From positions 558,001 to 622,000 of the forward strand of contig NZ_JBJDPS010000001.1 in assembly GCF_044901685.1 (NCBI RefSeq): 64,000 nt of DNA, given 5' to 3'. The notes under the pieces were generated by a model. The model was not told where the DNA came from and made no database searches. It saw only the letters and a program-made list of their open reading frames with translations. Positions 7,007-16,398 of this stretch are shown piece by piece. Made by a program: the position numbers and the translations under genes. The stretch is from Micromonospora_G sp044901685 (GTDB taxonomy: Bacteria > Actinomycetota > Actinomycetes > Mycobacteriales > Micromonosporaceae). Position 1 is the stretch's first letter. Every line of letters starts with the position of its first letter.

Positions 7007-8920
7007 ATGTCAGTGACGTCCTCGGCCGCCGACCCCACGGGTGGCCGTCCCGTGATCCCGTCCCGGGGAGCCCTGCGTCCGCTCGGTCTGGGCGAGGCAC
7101 GGATCACCGGCGGATCCTGGGCCCGCCGGCAGCAGGTGAACGGTGGCGCCACCCTCGACCACGGCCGGTCCTGGATGGACAAGCTGGGCTGGACCGGCAA
7201 CTTCACCACGGTGAAGGACGGCCGGGGGTCGCAGGAGCGGCGTGGCCGCGAGTTCTCCGACTCCGAGGTCTACAAGCTGATCGAGGCGATGTCCTGGGAG
7301 GTCGGTCGTAGCGCCGACCCGGTCCGCGACCGCGAGGTGGTCGAACTCACCGCGATGCTCGCCGCCGCCCAGGCCCCGGACGGTTACCTCAACACCGCCT
7401 TCGGGCAGCCCGGCCAGCGCCCCCGGTACAGCGACCTGGGCTCCGGGCACGAGTTGTACTGCACCGGGCACCTGTTGCAGGCCGCCGTCGCGCGGACCCG
7501 CACCACCGGGCCGGACGACCTGCTCGCCGTCGCCCGTCGCGCCGCCGACCAGGTCTGCGACACCTTCGGCCCGGACGGCGTGTGGGGGCTCTGCGGCCAT
7601 CCGGAGATCGAGCCGGCCCTGGTCGAACTGGCCCGGCTCACCGGGGAACAGCGCTATCTCGACCAGGCCGCGCTCTTCGTCCAGCGACGTGGTTACCGCA
7701 GCCTGCCGATGCAGCAGTTCGGCTGGTCCTACTCCAGCGACGACATCCCGGTCCGCGAGGCCACCGTGCTGCGCGGGCACGCGGTCCGCTCGCTCTACCT
7801 CACCAGCGGAGCCGTCGACGTGGCCGTCGAGACCGGCGACCGGGAGCTGCTCGACGCGGTGATCCGGCAGTTCGACCGCACCCTGGCCCGGCGGACCTAC
7901 CTGACCGGGGGGATGGGCTCGCGGCACGCGGACGAGGCGTTCGGCGACGACTTCGTCCTCCCCGCCGACCGGGCCTACTCCGAGACCTGCGCGAGTGTCG
8001 CCGCGGTCATGGTGGCCTGGCGGCTGCTGCTCGCCACCGGGGAGCCGCGCTACGGCGACCTGATCGAACGCATCCTCTACAACGTGCTCGCCACCGCGAT
8101 CAGCGACGACGGCACCTCCTTCTTCTACGCCCACACCCTGCACCAGCGGACGCCGACCAGGGACCTGCCGCCCGACCGGGAGCAGCTCGACTTCGCCGGC
8201 GGGCCGCGCGCCCCCTGGTTCGAGGTCTCCTGCTGTCTGGGCAACATCGGCCGCACCCTGGCCTCGCTCTCGACCTACCTGGCCACCGCCGACGAGCGCG
8301 GGCTGCAACTGCACCAGTACGCCGACGCCGAGCTCCGGACCCGGCTCGCCGACGGCCGCCGGTTCGGCGTACGGATGGACACCCGCTATCCGGACGACGG
8401 CGTGGTCACGGTCCGGGTCACCGAGACCGATGGCGGCCCGTTCACGGTCAGCATGCGGGTGCCGCACTGGGCCCACGGCGCGGTGCTCGTCGACGGCGAC
8501 CAGCGCCGTCCCGCCGCTCCCGGCACGGTGACGCTGACCCGGGCGTTCGAGGTCGGCGACGAGTTCCGGTTGGAGTTGCCGGTCCGCCCGAGGTGGACGT
8601 ACCCCGACCCGCGCGTCGACGCGGTACGCGGCTGCGTGGCGGTGGAACGCGGGCCCGTTGTGCTCTGCGCCGAGTCGATCGACCAGAACACGGCCGACCT
8701 GGACCTGCTCCGGGTCGACACCTCGACCGAGCCGCAGGAACTGGCCGACGGCGCGGTTGTCGCCGGCTACGCCGAGCCGCCCGCCGAGGACGGCTGGCCG
8801 TACGCGCCGAACCCGAGGGTCGCGGGCGAGTCCGACCTCGCCTCGGTGCGCCTGGTGCCGTACCACCGCTGGGCCCGCCGGGGTCCGTCCACGATGAGGG
8901 TCTGGTTGCCGAGGGGCTGA
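7007..8920 (+). CDS. GH127 beta-L-arabinofuranosidase, cytosolic
   Basis: The 637-residue enzyme is of the GH127 (DUF1680) family, which removes terminal beta-L-arabinofuranosyl residues using a zinc-bound catalytic cysteine. Residues equivalent to the known zinc site are visible: Glu326 and Cys328 (YSETC) and the pair Cys409-Cys410 (VSCCLGN), with the same spacing pattern as characterised members. There is no signal peptide, so it should act inside the cell on imported arabino-oligosaccharides. The ATG at 7007 has GAAGGAG five bases upstream; the frame is open from 6956 but without a ribosome binding site. It is the first gene of an operon with the sugar importer that follows 76 bases later, and it is probably controlled by the divergent LacI gene. 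Confidence 0.88.
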   Translation: MSVTSSAADPTGGRPVIPSRGALRPLGLGEARITGGSWARRQQVNGGATLDHGRSWMDKLGWTGNFTTVKDGRGSQERRGREFSDSEVYKLIEAMSWEVGRSADPVRDREVVELTAMLAAAQAPDGYLNTAFGQPGQRPRYSDLGSGHELYCTGHLLQAAVARTRTTGPDDLLAVARRAADQVCDTFGPDGVWGLCGHPEIEPALVELARLTGEQRYLDQAALFVQRRGYRSLPMQQFGWSYSSDDIPVREATVLRGHAVRSLYLTSGAVDVAVETGDRELLDAVIRQFDRTLARRTYLTGGMGSRHADEAFGDDFVLPADRAYSETCASVAAVMVAWRLLLATGEPRYGDLIERILYNVLATAISDDGTSFFYAHTLHQRTPTRDLPPDREQLDFAGGPRAPWFEVSCCLGNIGRTLASLSTYLATADERGLQLHQYADAELRTRLADGRRFGVRMDTRYPDDGVVTVRVTETDGGPFTVSMRVPHWAHGAVLVDGDQRRPAAPGTVTLTRAFEVGDEFRLELPVRPRWTYPDPRVDAVRGCVAVERGPVVLCAESIDQNTADLDLLRVDTSTEPQELADGAVVAGYAEPPAEDGWPYAPNPRVAGESDLASVRLVPYHRWARRGPSTMRVWLPRG

Positions 8921-8996
8921 CCGGACGGCGCCAGGCGGGGGGAAACGACCGAGCCGATATTCCACCGAATCATTTGATCGCCCCAAGGAGAATCCT

Positions 8997-10289
8997 GTGC
9001 AGCGAAGAATCGGAGTCAGGACGGCGAGTGTCGTCAGCACGGCGTTCCTGGTCGTCGCGATGGCCGCGTGCGGCGGCGGGGACGAGCCGGACGCGGCGGC
9101 CGGCGGACCGGCGGGAGTGGACGACGGCAGCACGCTGACGCTCTGGACCCGGGCGGCGACCGAGTCGGTCTCCAAGGCGTACGTCGAGGCGTACAACCGG
9201 GCGCACCAGAACAAGGTCGAGGTGACCGCGTACCCGGGGGAGGAGTACCCGGCGAAGCTGGCCTCGGCGGCCGGCGCGCGGGCACTGCCGGACCTCTTCG
9301 CCGCCGACGTGGTCTTCGCCGCCCAGTACGCCTCCCAGGGGTTGTGGCAGGACGTCACCGACCGGTTCGCCGGCTCCGGGTTCAAGGGCAGGGTGGCCCC
9401 GGCGCACGTCGACGCGGCGACCTGGGAGAAGAAGAACTACGCCGTGCCGCACACCATCGACATGTCGGTGATGCTCTACAACAAGGACCTCTACCAGCGG
9501 GCCGGGCTGGACCCGGAACGCGGCCCGACCACCCTCACCGAGTACGCCGAGCACGCCCGGAAGATCGACCAGTTGGGTGGCGACATCAACGGCACCTACT
9601 TCGGTGGCAACTGCGGCGGCTGCGTCGAGTTCACCTTCTGGCCCTCGGTCTGGGCCGCCGGTGGCGAGGTGATCGACGCCGAGGGGCGCAACGCCAAGAT
9701 CGACTCCAAGGAGATGGCCGACGTCTTCGCCCTCTACCGCAAGCTCTACGAGGAGGGCGTGGCCGCACCGGCGTCCAAGGACGAGGCCGGCCCGACCTGG
9801 CTCGGCGCGTTGCAGAACGGCAAGGTGGGGGTCGCCCCCGGGCCCTCGGTCTGGCTCGGCCTGATCGAGTCCGCCGGGATCAAGATGGGGGTGGCCCCGA
9901 TCAGCGGCATCGCCGGTGGGGAGTCGACGTTTGTCGGCGGTGACGCCATCGGCATCAGCGCCAGCAGCAAGAAGGCGGCCCAGGCCTGGCACTTCCTGCA
10001 GTGGACGATGTCCGACGAGGCGCAGGTCGAGGTGATCGCGAAGAACAAGGGCGTGCCGACCCGGACCGACCTGGCGAGCAACAAGTACTCCTCGGCCGAC
10101 CCCCGGATCGTTATGATCAACAATCTGATGGCCAAGGGCAAGACGCCGTACGCGCAGAACTTCAACGCCTCCTTCAACGACCCGCAGAGTCCCTGGCTGG
10201 CCACCGTACGGGGAGCGTTGTTCGGCTCGGCCGCGACCGCGTTGGCCGAGGGGAACTCGGCGATCACCAAGTCCCTCCAGCAGAGCTGA
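8997..10289 (+). CDS. ABC transporter sugar-binding lipoprotein
   Basis: This 430-residue solute-binding protein of the family-1 (carbohydrate) type has a lipoprotein signal with lipobox AMAAC (Cys25). The mature part has the usual two-lobe features, including TLTLWTRA near the start and a Trp-rich substrate cleft (FTFWPSVWAAGG near 213-224). It should sit on the outer face of the membrane and deliver oligosaccharide to the two permeases downstream. The GTG at 8997 has AAGGAG seven bases upstream. Two cysteines in GGNCGGC are unusual and may form a disulfide or an adjacent-Cys element. The substrate, arabino-oligosaccharide, is inferred from neighbours. Confidence 0.9.
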   Translation: MQRRIGVRTASVVSTAFLVVAMAACGGGDEPDAAAGGPAGVDDGSTLTLWTRAATESVSKAYVEAYNRAHQNKVEVTAYPGEEYPAKLASAAGARALPDLFAADVVFAAQYASQGLWQDVTDRFAGSGFKGRVAPAHVDAATWEKKNYAVPHTIDMSVMLYNKDLYQRAGLDPERGPTTLTEYAEHARKIDQLGGDINGTYFGGNCGGCVEFTFWPSVWAAGGEVIDAEGRNAKIDSKEMADVFALYRKLYEEGVAAPASKDEAGPTWLGALQNGKVGVAPGPSVWLGLIESAGIKMGVAPISGIAGGESTFVGGDAIGISASSKKAAQAWHFLQWTMSDEAQVEVIAKNKGVPTRTDLASNKYSSADPRIVMINNLMAKGKTPYAQNFNASFNDPQSPWLATVRGALFGSAATALAEGNSAITKSLQQS

Positions 10290-10294
10290 CCAGC

Positions 10295-10330
10295 GGTGGC
10301 CCGGCCGACGCGAGTGCCGACCGGGCCACC
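10295..10330. terminator. Intercistronic hairpin between binding protein and permease genes
   Basis: GGTGGCCCGG and its exact complement flank a 16-base loop directly after the binding-protein stop codon. Such stem-loops in ABC operons commonly protect the binding-protein mRNA or partly stop transcription, so that the binding protein exceeds the permeases. That role is inferred here. Confidence 0.6.
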
Positions 10331-10348
10331 ACCCGACGGGAGAGACAG

Positions 10349-11305
10349 ATGGCCACGACGGTGATCACCCGGCGGGACGCCGGCACCGGCACCCCGCCAC
10401 CGACCGGCACGTCCCTACGGCCCACCCGGACCCGGGCGCGGCGGCGGGCGATCGTCGGCGCGCTCTACGCCGCCCCGAACGCGCTGATGGTCGGCCTCTT
10501 CTTCGTCGTGCCGCTGCTGCTCGTGGTCTGGATGTCGCTGCACCGGTGGCCGCTGCTCGGCGAGCCGTCGCTGAACGCGCCGGAGAACTTCACCGACATC
10601 GCCGACAACGACCTGATCCGGGCCGCTGTCTGGTTCACCGTGAAGTACACCGTCCTGATGACCGTGCTGCTCTTCGTGGTCGCGTTCGGGTTGGCGCTGC
10701 TGGTGCAGCACCGCCGGCCCGGGGTCGGCTTCTTCCGTACCGCGTTCTTCATGCCGATGGCGGTCGGGTTCGCCAGCGCCTCGCTGCTCTTCCTCGGCCT
10801 GCTCAGCGACGAGATCGGGCCGGTCAACGACATCCTGTCCTGGCTCGGGCTGGTCGACGGTTACGTCTCCTGGACCAGCGGCAGCGCGGGCACCGCCCTC
10901 GGCTCGGCCATCGTGCTCGTGCTGTGGCGCTTCGCCGGCTTCAACATGCTCATCCTGCTGACCGGGCTCCAGGCCATCCCGACCGAGGTCTACGAGGCGG
11001 CCAGGATCGACGGGGCCAACCGGTGGCAGATCTTCCGCCGGATCACCCTGCCGCTGATGCGCCCCACCATCGCGCTGGTGCTGACGATGATGACCACCGG
11101 CTCGCTGCTCGCCTTCGACCAGTTCTGGATCCTCACCCGGGGCGGCCCGGACAACAGCACCACCTCGCTGGTCATGGTGATCTACCGCGAGGCGTTCATC
11201 CGGCTCGACCTCGGGTCGGCCGCCGGGATCTCGGTGGCGCTGCTCGCGGTGCTCGTCGTCTTCAACGTCATCCAGTTCGGCGTCCTGCGCCGTCGGTCCC
11301 AGTGA
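10349..11305 (+). CDS. Sugar ABC transporter permease, MalF type
   Basis: The 318-residue integral membrane protein has about six transmembrane helices and the permease coupling motif EAA...G near residues 214-232 (YEAARIDGANRWQIFRRITLP). This is the loop that docks on the ATPase. The N-terminus is a short Thr/Arg-rich cytosolic segment before the first helix. The ATG at 10349 is preceded by GGGAGAGA. It forms an importer with the preceding lipoprotein and the following permease. No ATP-binding gene lies nearby, so a shared MsiK-type ATPase encoded elsewhere is expected, as in other actinomycete sugar importers. Confidence 0.93.
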   Translation: MATTVITRRDAGTGTPPPTGTSLRPTRTRARRRAIVGALYAAPNALMVGLFFVVPLLLVVWMSLHRWPLLGEPSLNAPENFTDIADNDLIRAAVWFTVKYTVLMTVLLFVVAFGLALLVQHRRPGVGFFRTAFFMPMAVGFASASLLFLGLLSDEIGPVNDILSWLGLVDGYVSWTSGSAGTALGSAIVLVLWRFAGFNMLILLTGLQAIPTEVYEAARIDGANRWQIFRRITLPLMRPTIALVLTMMTTGSLLAFDQFWILTRGGPDNSTTSLVMVIYREAFIRLDLGSAAGISVALLAVLVVFNVIQFGVLRRRSQ

Positions 11306-11319
11306 ACGAGAGGCCAGCG

Positions 11320-12129
11320 ATGATCGGCTCACGTACCGGCTCGCGGTGGGGTTACTACGTCACCGGCACCGCGCTGGCCATCCTGTTCCTGTTCCCGCTG
11401 CTCTGGAGCGGGTGGGCCTCGCTGCGCACCGAGAGCGGCTTCGGCCTGGAGAACTACGGCCGGCTCTTCACCTCGGACAACGGCGTCCGCCCGCAACACG
11501 TCCTGAACAGCGTGACGGTCAGCGCGCTGACCGTCGCCGGCACCCTGGTCGTCGCGACGCTGGGCGGGTACGCCTTCGGGCGGTTCCGGTTCCCCGGCCG
11601 GGACGTGCTCTTCCTGCTGACCCTGGCGATCCTGATGGTGCCGTACGCGACCATCCTGATCGCCCTCTACGTCCTGCTCGGTTGGATCGGATTGGAGGAC
11701 TCGCTGGTCGGGTTGAGTCTGGTCCTGATCATGTTCCAGCTCCCCTTCTCCATCTTCATGATGCGCAACTCGTTCGAGGCGGTGCCGAACGAGTTGGCCG
11801 AGTCGGCCTCGATGGACGGCTGCAACAGCTTCCAGACGTTGGTCCGGATCATGCTGCCGGCGGTCCGGCCGGGCCTGATCACCGTCGGGCTCTTTGCCTT
11901 CCTCACCTCCTGGAGCGAGTTCTTCGCCCCGCTCATCCTGCTCAACTCCACCGACCGGTTCACCACCATGCTGGCCGTGGTCAACATGCGTACGGCCAGC
12001 CACGGCTCGATCGACTACGCCGCGCTGGAGGCCGGCGTGGTCTTCATGGCCGTGCCGTGCCTGCTGCTCTTCGGCTTCATGCAGCGCAGTTACGTCCGGG
12101 GATTTGTCTCCGGCGCGCTCAAGGGCTGA
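11320..12129 (+). CDS. Sugar ABC transporter permease, MalG type
   Basis: The 269-residue permease has six predicted membrane helices and the EAA-type loop ELAESASMDGCNSFQTLVRIMLP near residues 155-177. It pairs with the upstream MalF-type subunit. The ATG at 11320 has GAGAGG six bases before it; an in-frame GTG at 11302 overlaps the upstream stop and is possible by translational coupling. The gene ends 182 bases before the next hydrolase, with a hairpin between them. Confidence 0.92.
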   Translation: MIGSRTGSRWGYYVTGTALAILFLFPLLWSGWASLRTESGFGLENYGRLFTSDNGVRPQHVLNSVTVSALTVAGTLVVATLGGYAFGRFRFPGRDVLFLLTLAILMVPYATILIALYVLLGWIGLEDSLVGLSLVLIMFQLPFSIFMMRNSFEAVPNELAESASMDGCNSFQTLVRIMLPAVRPGLITVGLFAFLTSWSEFFAPLILLNSTDRFTTMLAVVNMRTASHGSIDYAALEAGVVFMAVPCLLLFGFMQRSYVRGFVSGALKG

Positions 12130-12217
12130 CGGCCCGCCGAACCACCACCACCGGTCCGGCTCGTCGGTCTCCCGCACCACCCGTACTCCGCCCTGCCCCG
12201 CCCCCGGGGCGGACCCG

Positions 12218-12252
12218 ACCCAAGTAAATCGATAAAGATCGATCTCTTGGGT
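12218..12252. promoter_or_regulatory. Hairpin or operator between permease and exported GH127
   Basis: ACCCAAG and CTTGGGT arms enclose ATCGAT-AAAG-ATCGAT, itself a palindrome. The element can be read as an attenuator/terminator after the transporter genes or as an operator for the secreted-enzyme genes. It does not match the CGAAAR operator at the front of the locus. Confidence 0.5.
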
Positions 12253-12311
12253 GAGTCCCATCAGGGACCACCTGGTCAACCGTTCTCCCCGCCCCCGAGA
12301 AGGTGACGTCA

Positions 12312-14798
12312 ATGTCCACATCCTCCGTCTCCCGTCGCGTCCTGCTCCAGACCGGAGTCGCCACCGCCGCCGGCATCGCCGCCGCCGGTGCGCTGCCCGG
12401 CCGACCCGCCACCGCCGACCGTCCCGACGTCGGCGTCTCCGCGTACGCCTTCCCGCTGTCGGCGGTACGGCTGCTCGCCGGTCCGTTCCTGGACAACACC
12501 TCCCGTACCCACACGTACCTCAGGTTCCTCAACGCCGACCGGCTGCTGCACATGTTCCGGCTCAACGTGGGACTCTCCTCCTCGGCCACCCCGTGCGGCG
12601 GCTGGGAGTCGCCGAGCACCGAGCTACGCGGCCACTCCACCGGCCACGTGCTCACCGCGCTGGCCCAGGCGTACGCGAGCACCGGCGACACCGCGTTCAA
12701 GACCAAGGGCGACTACCTCGTCGCCGAGTTGGCCAAGTGCCAGGACCGGGCCCAGACCGCCGGCTACAACGCCGGATACCTCTCGGCCTACCCGGAGAGC
12801 TTCATCGACCGGGTCGAGGCCCGCCAGCAGGTCTGGGCCCCCTACTACACCCTGCACAAGATCGTCGCCGGGCTGCTCGACATGTACCAGCTCACCGGCA
12901 ACGCCCAGGCGTTCCAGATGCTGCAACGCAAGGCCGCCTGGGTCAACCTGCGCAACGGCCGGCTCAGCTACACCGCCCGGCAGAACATGCTCGACACCGA
13001 GTTCGGCGGCATCGGCGAGACGATGGCCAACCTCTACCAGGTCACCAGCGACCCGAGCCACCTGACCGCGGCGCAGTACTTCGACCACGCCGAGGTGCTC
13101 GACCCGCTGGCGGCCAACACCGACGCGTTGAACAACTACCACGCCAACACCCAGATCCCGAAGGTCGTCGCGGCGATCCGCGAATACCACGCCACCGGCA
13201 CCACCCGGTACCGCGACATCGCCGTCAACTTCTGGAACATGGTGGTCAACCGGCACAGCTACGCCATCGGCGGCAACTCCAACGGCGAGTACTTCAAGCT
13301 GCCGAACCGGATCGCCAGCGAGCTGTCGGACAGCACCTGCGAGTGCTGCAACTCGTACAACATGCTGAAACTGACCCGGCAACTCTTCTTCACCAGTCCC
13401 GGCCGGGTCGACTACTTCGACTTCTACGAGAAGGCGCTCTTCAACCACCTGCTCGGGGCGCAGAACCCGAACTCGGCCAACGGCCACCACAGCTACTACA
13501 CCCCGTTGCGGGCCGGTGGGATCAAGTCCTACAGCAACGACTACAACGACTTCACCTGCTGCCACGGCACCGGCATGGAGACCAACACCAAGCACGGCAA
13601 CAGCATCTTCTTCCACTCCGGCAACACGCTCTACGTCAACCTCTTCATCGCCGCCGAGCTGACCTGGCCGGGGCGGGGCATCACCGTACGGCAGGACACC
13701 ACCTTCCCGCAGGCCGCCGCGACCCGGCTGACCATCACCGGCTCGGGCGCCATCGACCTGCGCATCCGCATCCCCGCCTGGGCCGCCGGGGCCCAGTTGC
13801 TGGTCAACGGCGCGGCCTCCGGTGTCACCCCGACCCCGGGCAGCTACGCCCAGCTCAACCGGACCTGGTCCACCGGCGACGTGGTCGACCTGACCCTGCC
13901 GATGGCGCTGACCCGGGAAGCCACCCCGGACAACGCCAGCGTGCAGGCGGTCAAGTACGGGCCGATCGTCCTCGCCGGCCAGTACGGCACCAGCAACCTC
14001 TCCAGCATGCCCACGCTCAACCCGTCGACCCTCGCCCCGGCCGGTACGCCGCTGCGGTACACCGCCACCGCCAGCACCGGCACGGTCACCCTGCTCCCCT
14101 TCTACCAGACCCACGGCCAGCGCTACACCGTCTACTGGAGCGTGCTGGACGTACCGCCCCCGGCGCCCTTCGCGGCCCACTACCTGTTCAACGAGACCTC
14201 CGGCACCAGCGCCGCCGACGCCACCGGCAACGGCCGTACCGCCACCCTGGCCGGCGGCGCCAACTGGACCGCCGGCCGTACCGGCAACGCGGTCAACCTC
14301 AACGGCACCGGCGCGTACGTCTCCGTGCCGGCCGGCATCCTCGCCGGTGCCACCGCCTTCACCGTGGCGACCTGGGTGCGGCTGGACGCCATCGGCAACT
14401 GGGGCCGGCTGTTCGACTTCGGCACCGGCACCGGTTCGTACCTCTTCCTGAGCCCGCGCAGCGGGTCCGGCACCGCCCGGTACGCGATCACCACCGGCGG
14501 CTCCGGCGCCGAACAGCGGATCGAGGCCCCGGCGGCGCTGCCGGTCGGCGCCTGGACCCACGTCGCGGTCACCCAGACCGGCAACCTCGGGGTGCTCTAC
14601 GTCAACGGGGTCGAAGTGGCCCGGAACAGCGCGTTGACGCTGCGCCCGGCCAGCCTCGGCAGCACCGGGCAGAACTGGATCGGCCGTTCGCAGTACGCCG
14701 GTGACCCCTACCTGGACGCGGCTGTGGACAGCTTCCGGATCTACAGCCGCGCCCTGACCGCCAGCGAGGTGGCCAACCTGCACGCGACCGGCCAGTGA
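12312..14798 (+). CDS. Exported GH127-family beta-L-arabinofuranosidase with C-terminal LamG domain
   Basis: The 828-residue protein has a twin-arginine signal (SRRVLLQTG followed by a hydrophobic Ala-rich stretch). A GH127/DUF1680 (alpha/alpha)6 catalytic region follows to about residue 610, then a LamG/concanavalin-like domain from about 620 (AHYLFNETSGTSAADATGNG) to the end. Zinc-site residues match the family: Glu344 with Cys346 in TCECCNSYN and the pair Cys416-Cys417 in FTCCHGTG. Folding before export by Tat suits a cysteine-zinc enzyme. It should remove beta-linked arabinofuranose outside the cell, feeding the importer upstream. The ATG at 12312 has GAGAAGG about nine bases upstream. 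Confidence 0.87.
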   Translation: MSTSSVSRRVLLQTGVATAAGIAAAGALPGRPATADRPDVGVSAYAFPLSAVRLLAGPFLDNTSRTHTYLRFLNADRLLHMFRLNVGLSSSATPCGGWESPSTELRGHSTGHVLTALAQAYASTGDTAFKTKGDYLVAELAKCQDRAQTAGYNAGYLSAYPESFIDRVEARQQVWAPYYTLHKIVAGLLDMYQLTGNAQAFQMLQRKAAWVNLRNGRLSYTARQNMLDTEFGGIGETMANLYQVTSDPSHLTAAQYFDHAEVLDPLAANTDALNNYHANTQIPKVVAAIREYHATGTTRYRDIAVNFWNMVVNRHSYAIGGNSNGEYFKLPNRIASELSDSTCECCNSYNMLKLTRQLFFTSPGRVDYFDFYEKALFNHLLGAQNPNSANGHHSYYTPLRAGGIKSYSNDYNDFTCCHGTGMETNTKHGNSIFFHSGNTLYVNLFIAAELTWPGRGITVRQDTTFPQAAATRLTITGSGAIDLRIRIPAWAAGAQLLVNGAASGVTPTPGSYAQLNRTWSTGDVVDLTLPMALTREATPDNASVQAVKYGPIVLAGQYGTSNLSSMPTLNPSTLAPAGTPLRYTATASTGTVTLLPFYQTHGQRYTVYWSVLDVPPPAPFAAHYLFNETSGTSAADATGNGRTATLAGGANWTAGRTGNAVNLNGTGAYVSVPAGILAGATAFTVATWVRLDAIGNWGRLFDFGTGTGSYLFLSPRSGSGTARYAITTGGSGAEQRIEAPAALPVGAWTHVAVTQTGNLGVLYVNGVEVARNSALTLRPASLGSTGQNWIGRSQYAGDPYLDAAVDSFRIYSRALTASEVANLHATGQ

Positions 14799-14836
14799 CC
14801 CGGTCGACCCCCACCCCCATCCAGACCGGAGGACCC

Positions 14837-16318
14837 ATGTCCGTTAGACGCTGGTTACCAGTCGTCGCCGCCGCCACCGTCGCCACGGTGCTGGCCGGGG
14901 TCGCGCTGACCCCGTCGGCGCAGGCGGCCAACCCGATCATCACGAACATCTACACCGCCGACCCGGCCCCGCTCGTCGTCGGCAACACCATGTACGTCTA
15001 CGCCGGCCGGGACGAGGCGGCGACCGGCAACAACAACTTCTACATGCGTGAGTGGCGGGTGCTCTCCTCCACCAACGCCGCCACCTGGACCGACAACGGC
15101 GTACGGGCGAACGTCGGCACGTTCGGCTGGGCCGGTGCGGACGCCTGGGCCAGCGAGGTCGAGCCGCGCAACGGTCGCTACTACTGGTACACCTCGGTCA
15201 ACGGCAACGGCGCCGGCTGGATGGACATCGGGGTCGCGGTCGGCGACAGCCCGCTCGGCCCGTTCACCGACGCAAAGGGCGGACCGCTGATCAGCGACAG
15301 CACCCCGAACTCGTCCGGCCTCAACATCGACCCGACGGTCTTCGTCGACGACGACGGGCAGGCGTACATCTACTGGGGTGGGTACTGGGGCGCGCGGGCG
15401 GCCCGGCTCAAGTCGAACATGATCGAGCTGGACGGCCCGGTGGTCACCCCGACCGGCCTCACCAACTTCTGGGAGGCGCCGTGGATGTTCAAACGCAACG
15501 GCCTCTACTACATGATGTACGCGGCCAACGACACCAACGGCTGCGTCACCTCGTCCAGTTACGCCTGCCAGCGGTACGCCACCGCGACCAACCCGATGGG
15601 GCCGTGGACGCACCGGGGCGTCGTGCTCGGTCAGGTCTCCTCCACCACCAACCACGCCGGGGTGGTCGAGTTCAACGGCCAGTGGTACATCGTCTACCAC
15701 AACGCCAACGCCCCCGGCGGCGGTAACTTCCGCCGTTCGGTCGCGGTCGACCGGCTTTACTTCAACGCCGACGGCACCATCCAGCAGGTGGTCCAGACCA
15801 GCACCGGACCGCCGCCGAACCCCGGTGGCGGTGGCCCGACCAATCCGCCGACGACGCCACCGACCAACCCGGGGCAGCCGCCGGCCGGCACCAACCTGGC
15901 CCCCTCCGCGACCCGCTCCACCTCCTACGTCTCGACCTGGGAGAACCTCGCCGCGATCAACAACGGCGGCGTGCCGGCCAACTCCCAGGACCGGAGCAAC
16001 CTGGTGTACGGCAACTGGCCCCAGCAGGGCACCCAGTGGATCGAGTACCAGTGGCCGTCGGCCCGGACCGTCAACCGCACCGCCGCCTACTGGTTCGACG
16101 ACAACCAGGGCATCGACCTGCCCGCCTCCTGCCAGGTGCAGTACTGGAACGGCAGCGCGTACGTGAACGTACCGAACCAGTCCGGGTGCGGGGTCGCGGC
16201 GAACGCGTACAACGTCACCACCTTCGGCTCCGTCAGCACCACCCGGCTGCGGCTGAACATCACCTCCCGGACCGGACTCTCCACCGGCGTCCTGGAGTGG
16301 ATGGCCTTCCAGGCGTAA
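14837..16318 (+). CDS. Secreted GH43 arabinanase/arabinofuranosidase-like enzyme with binding module
   Basis: The 493-residue protein has a Sec signal ending near residue 31 (SAQA-A). A five-bladed propeller of GH43 type follows: catalytic base candidate Asp42 in TADPAP, Asp165 in NIDPTV and acid Glu213 in FWEAPWM. A Pro/Gly/Thr linker (about residues 335-355) leads to a C-terminal beta-sandwich module (residues 358-493) that starts NLAPSATRSTSYVSTWENL and resembles carbohydrate-binding modules of actinomycete arabinosidases. Hydrolysis of alpha-linked arabinan or arabinoxylan chains is likely but the exact bond is uncertain. The ATG at 14837 has CGGAGG four bases upstream; the gene follows the exported GH127 by 38 bases, so they are cotranscribed. 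Confidence 0.85.
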   Translation: MSVRRWLPVVAAATVATVLAGVALTPSAQAANPIITNIYTADPAPLVVGNTMYVYAGRDEAATGNNNFYMREWRVLSSTNAATWTDNGVRANVGTFGWAGADAWASEVEPRNGRYYWYTSVNGNGAGWMDIGVAVGDSPLGPFTDAKGGPLISDSTPNSSGLNIDPTVFVDDDGQAYIYWGGYWGARAARLKSNMIELDGPVVTPTGLTNFWEAPWMFKRNGLYYMMYAANDTNGCVTSSSYACQRYATATNPMGPWTHRGVVLGQVSSTTNHAGVVEFNGQWYIVYHNANAPGGGNFRRSVAVDRLYFNADGTIQQVVQTSTGPPPNPGGGGPTNPPTTPPTNPGQPPAGTNLAPSATRSTSYVSTWENLAAINNGGVPANSQDRSNLVYGNWPQQGTQWIEYQWPSARTVNRTAAYWFDDNQGIDLPASCQVQYWNGSAYVNVPNQSGCGVAANAYNVTTFGSVSTTRLRLNITSRTGLSTGVLEWMAFQA

Positions 16319-16398
16319 CGCACCGTCCCGCGCCACCGAACCCGCGCCACCGAACCCCGCCCCGCCCCCGTCCCCGCGCACCTTCTGGAGGTGTCGAA

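Noticed and set aside
7010..9385. 791-residue open frame opposite the first GH127 gene
   Set aside because: It is a shadow frame spanning two plus-strand genes and their intergenic gap, with no domain content.
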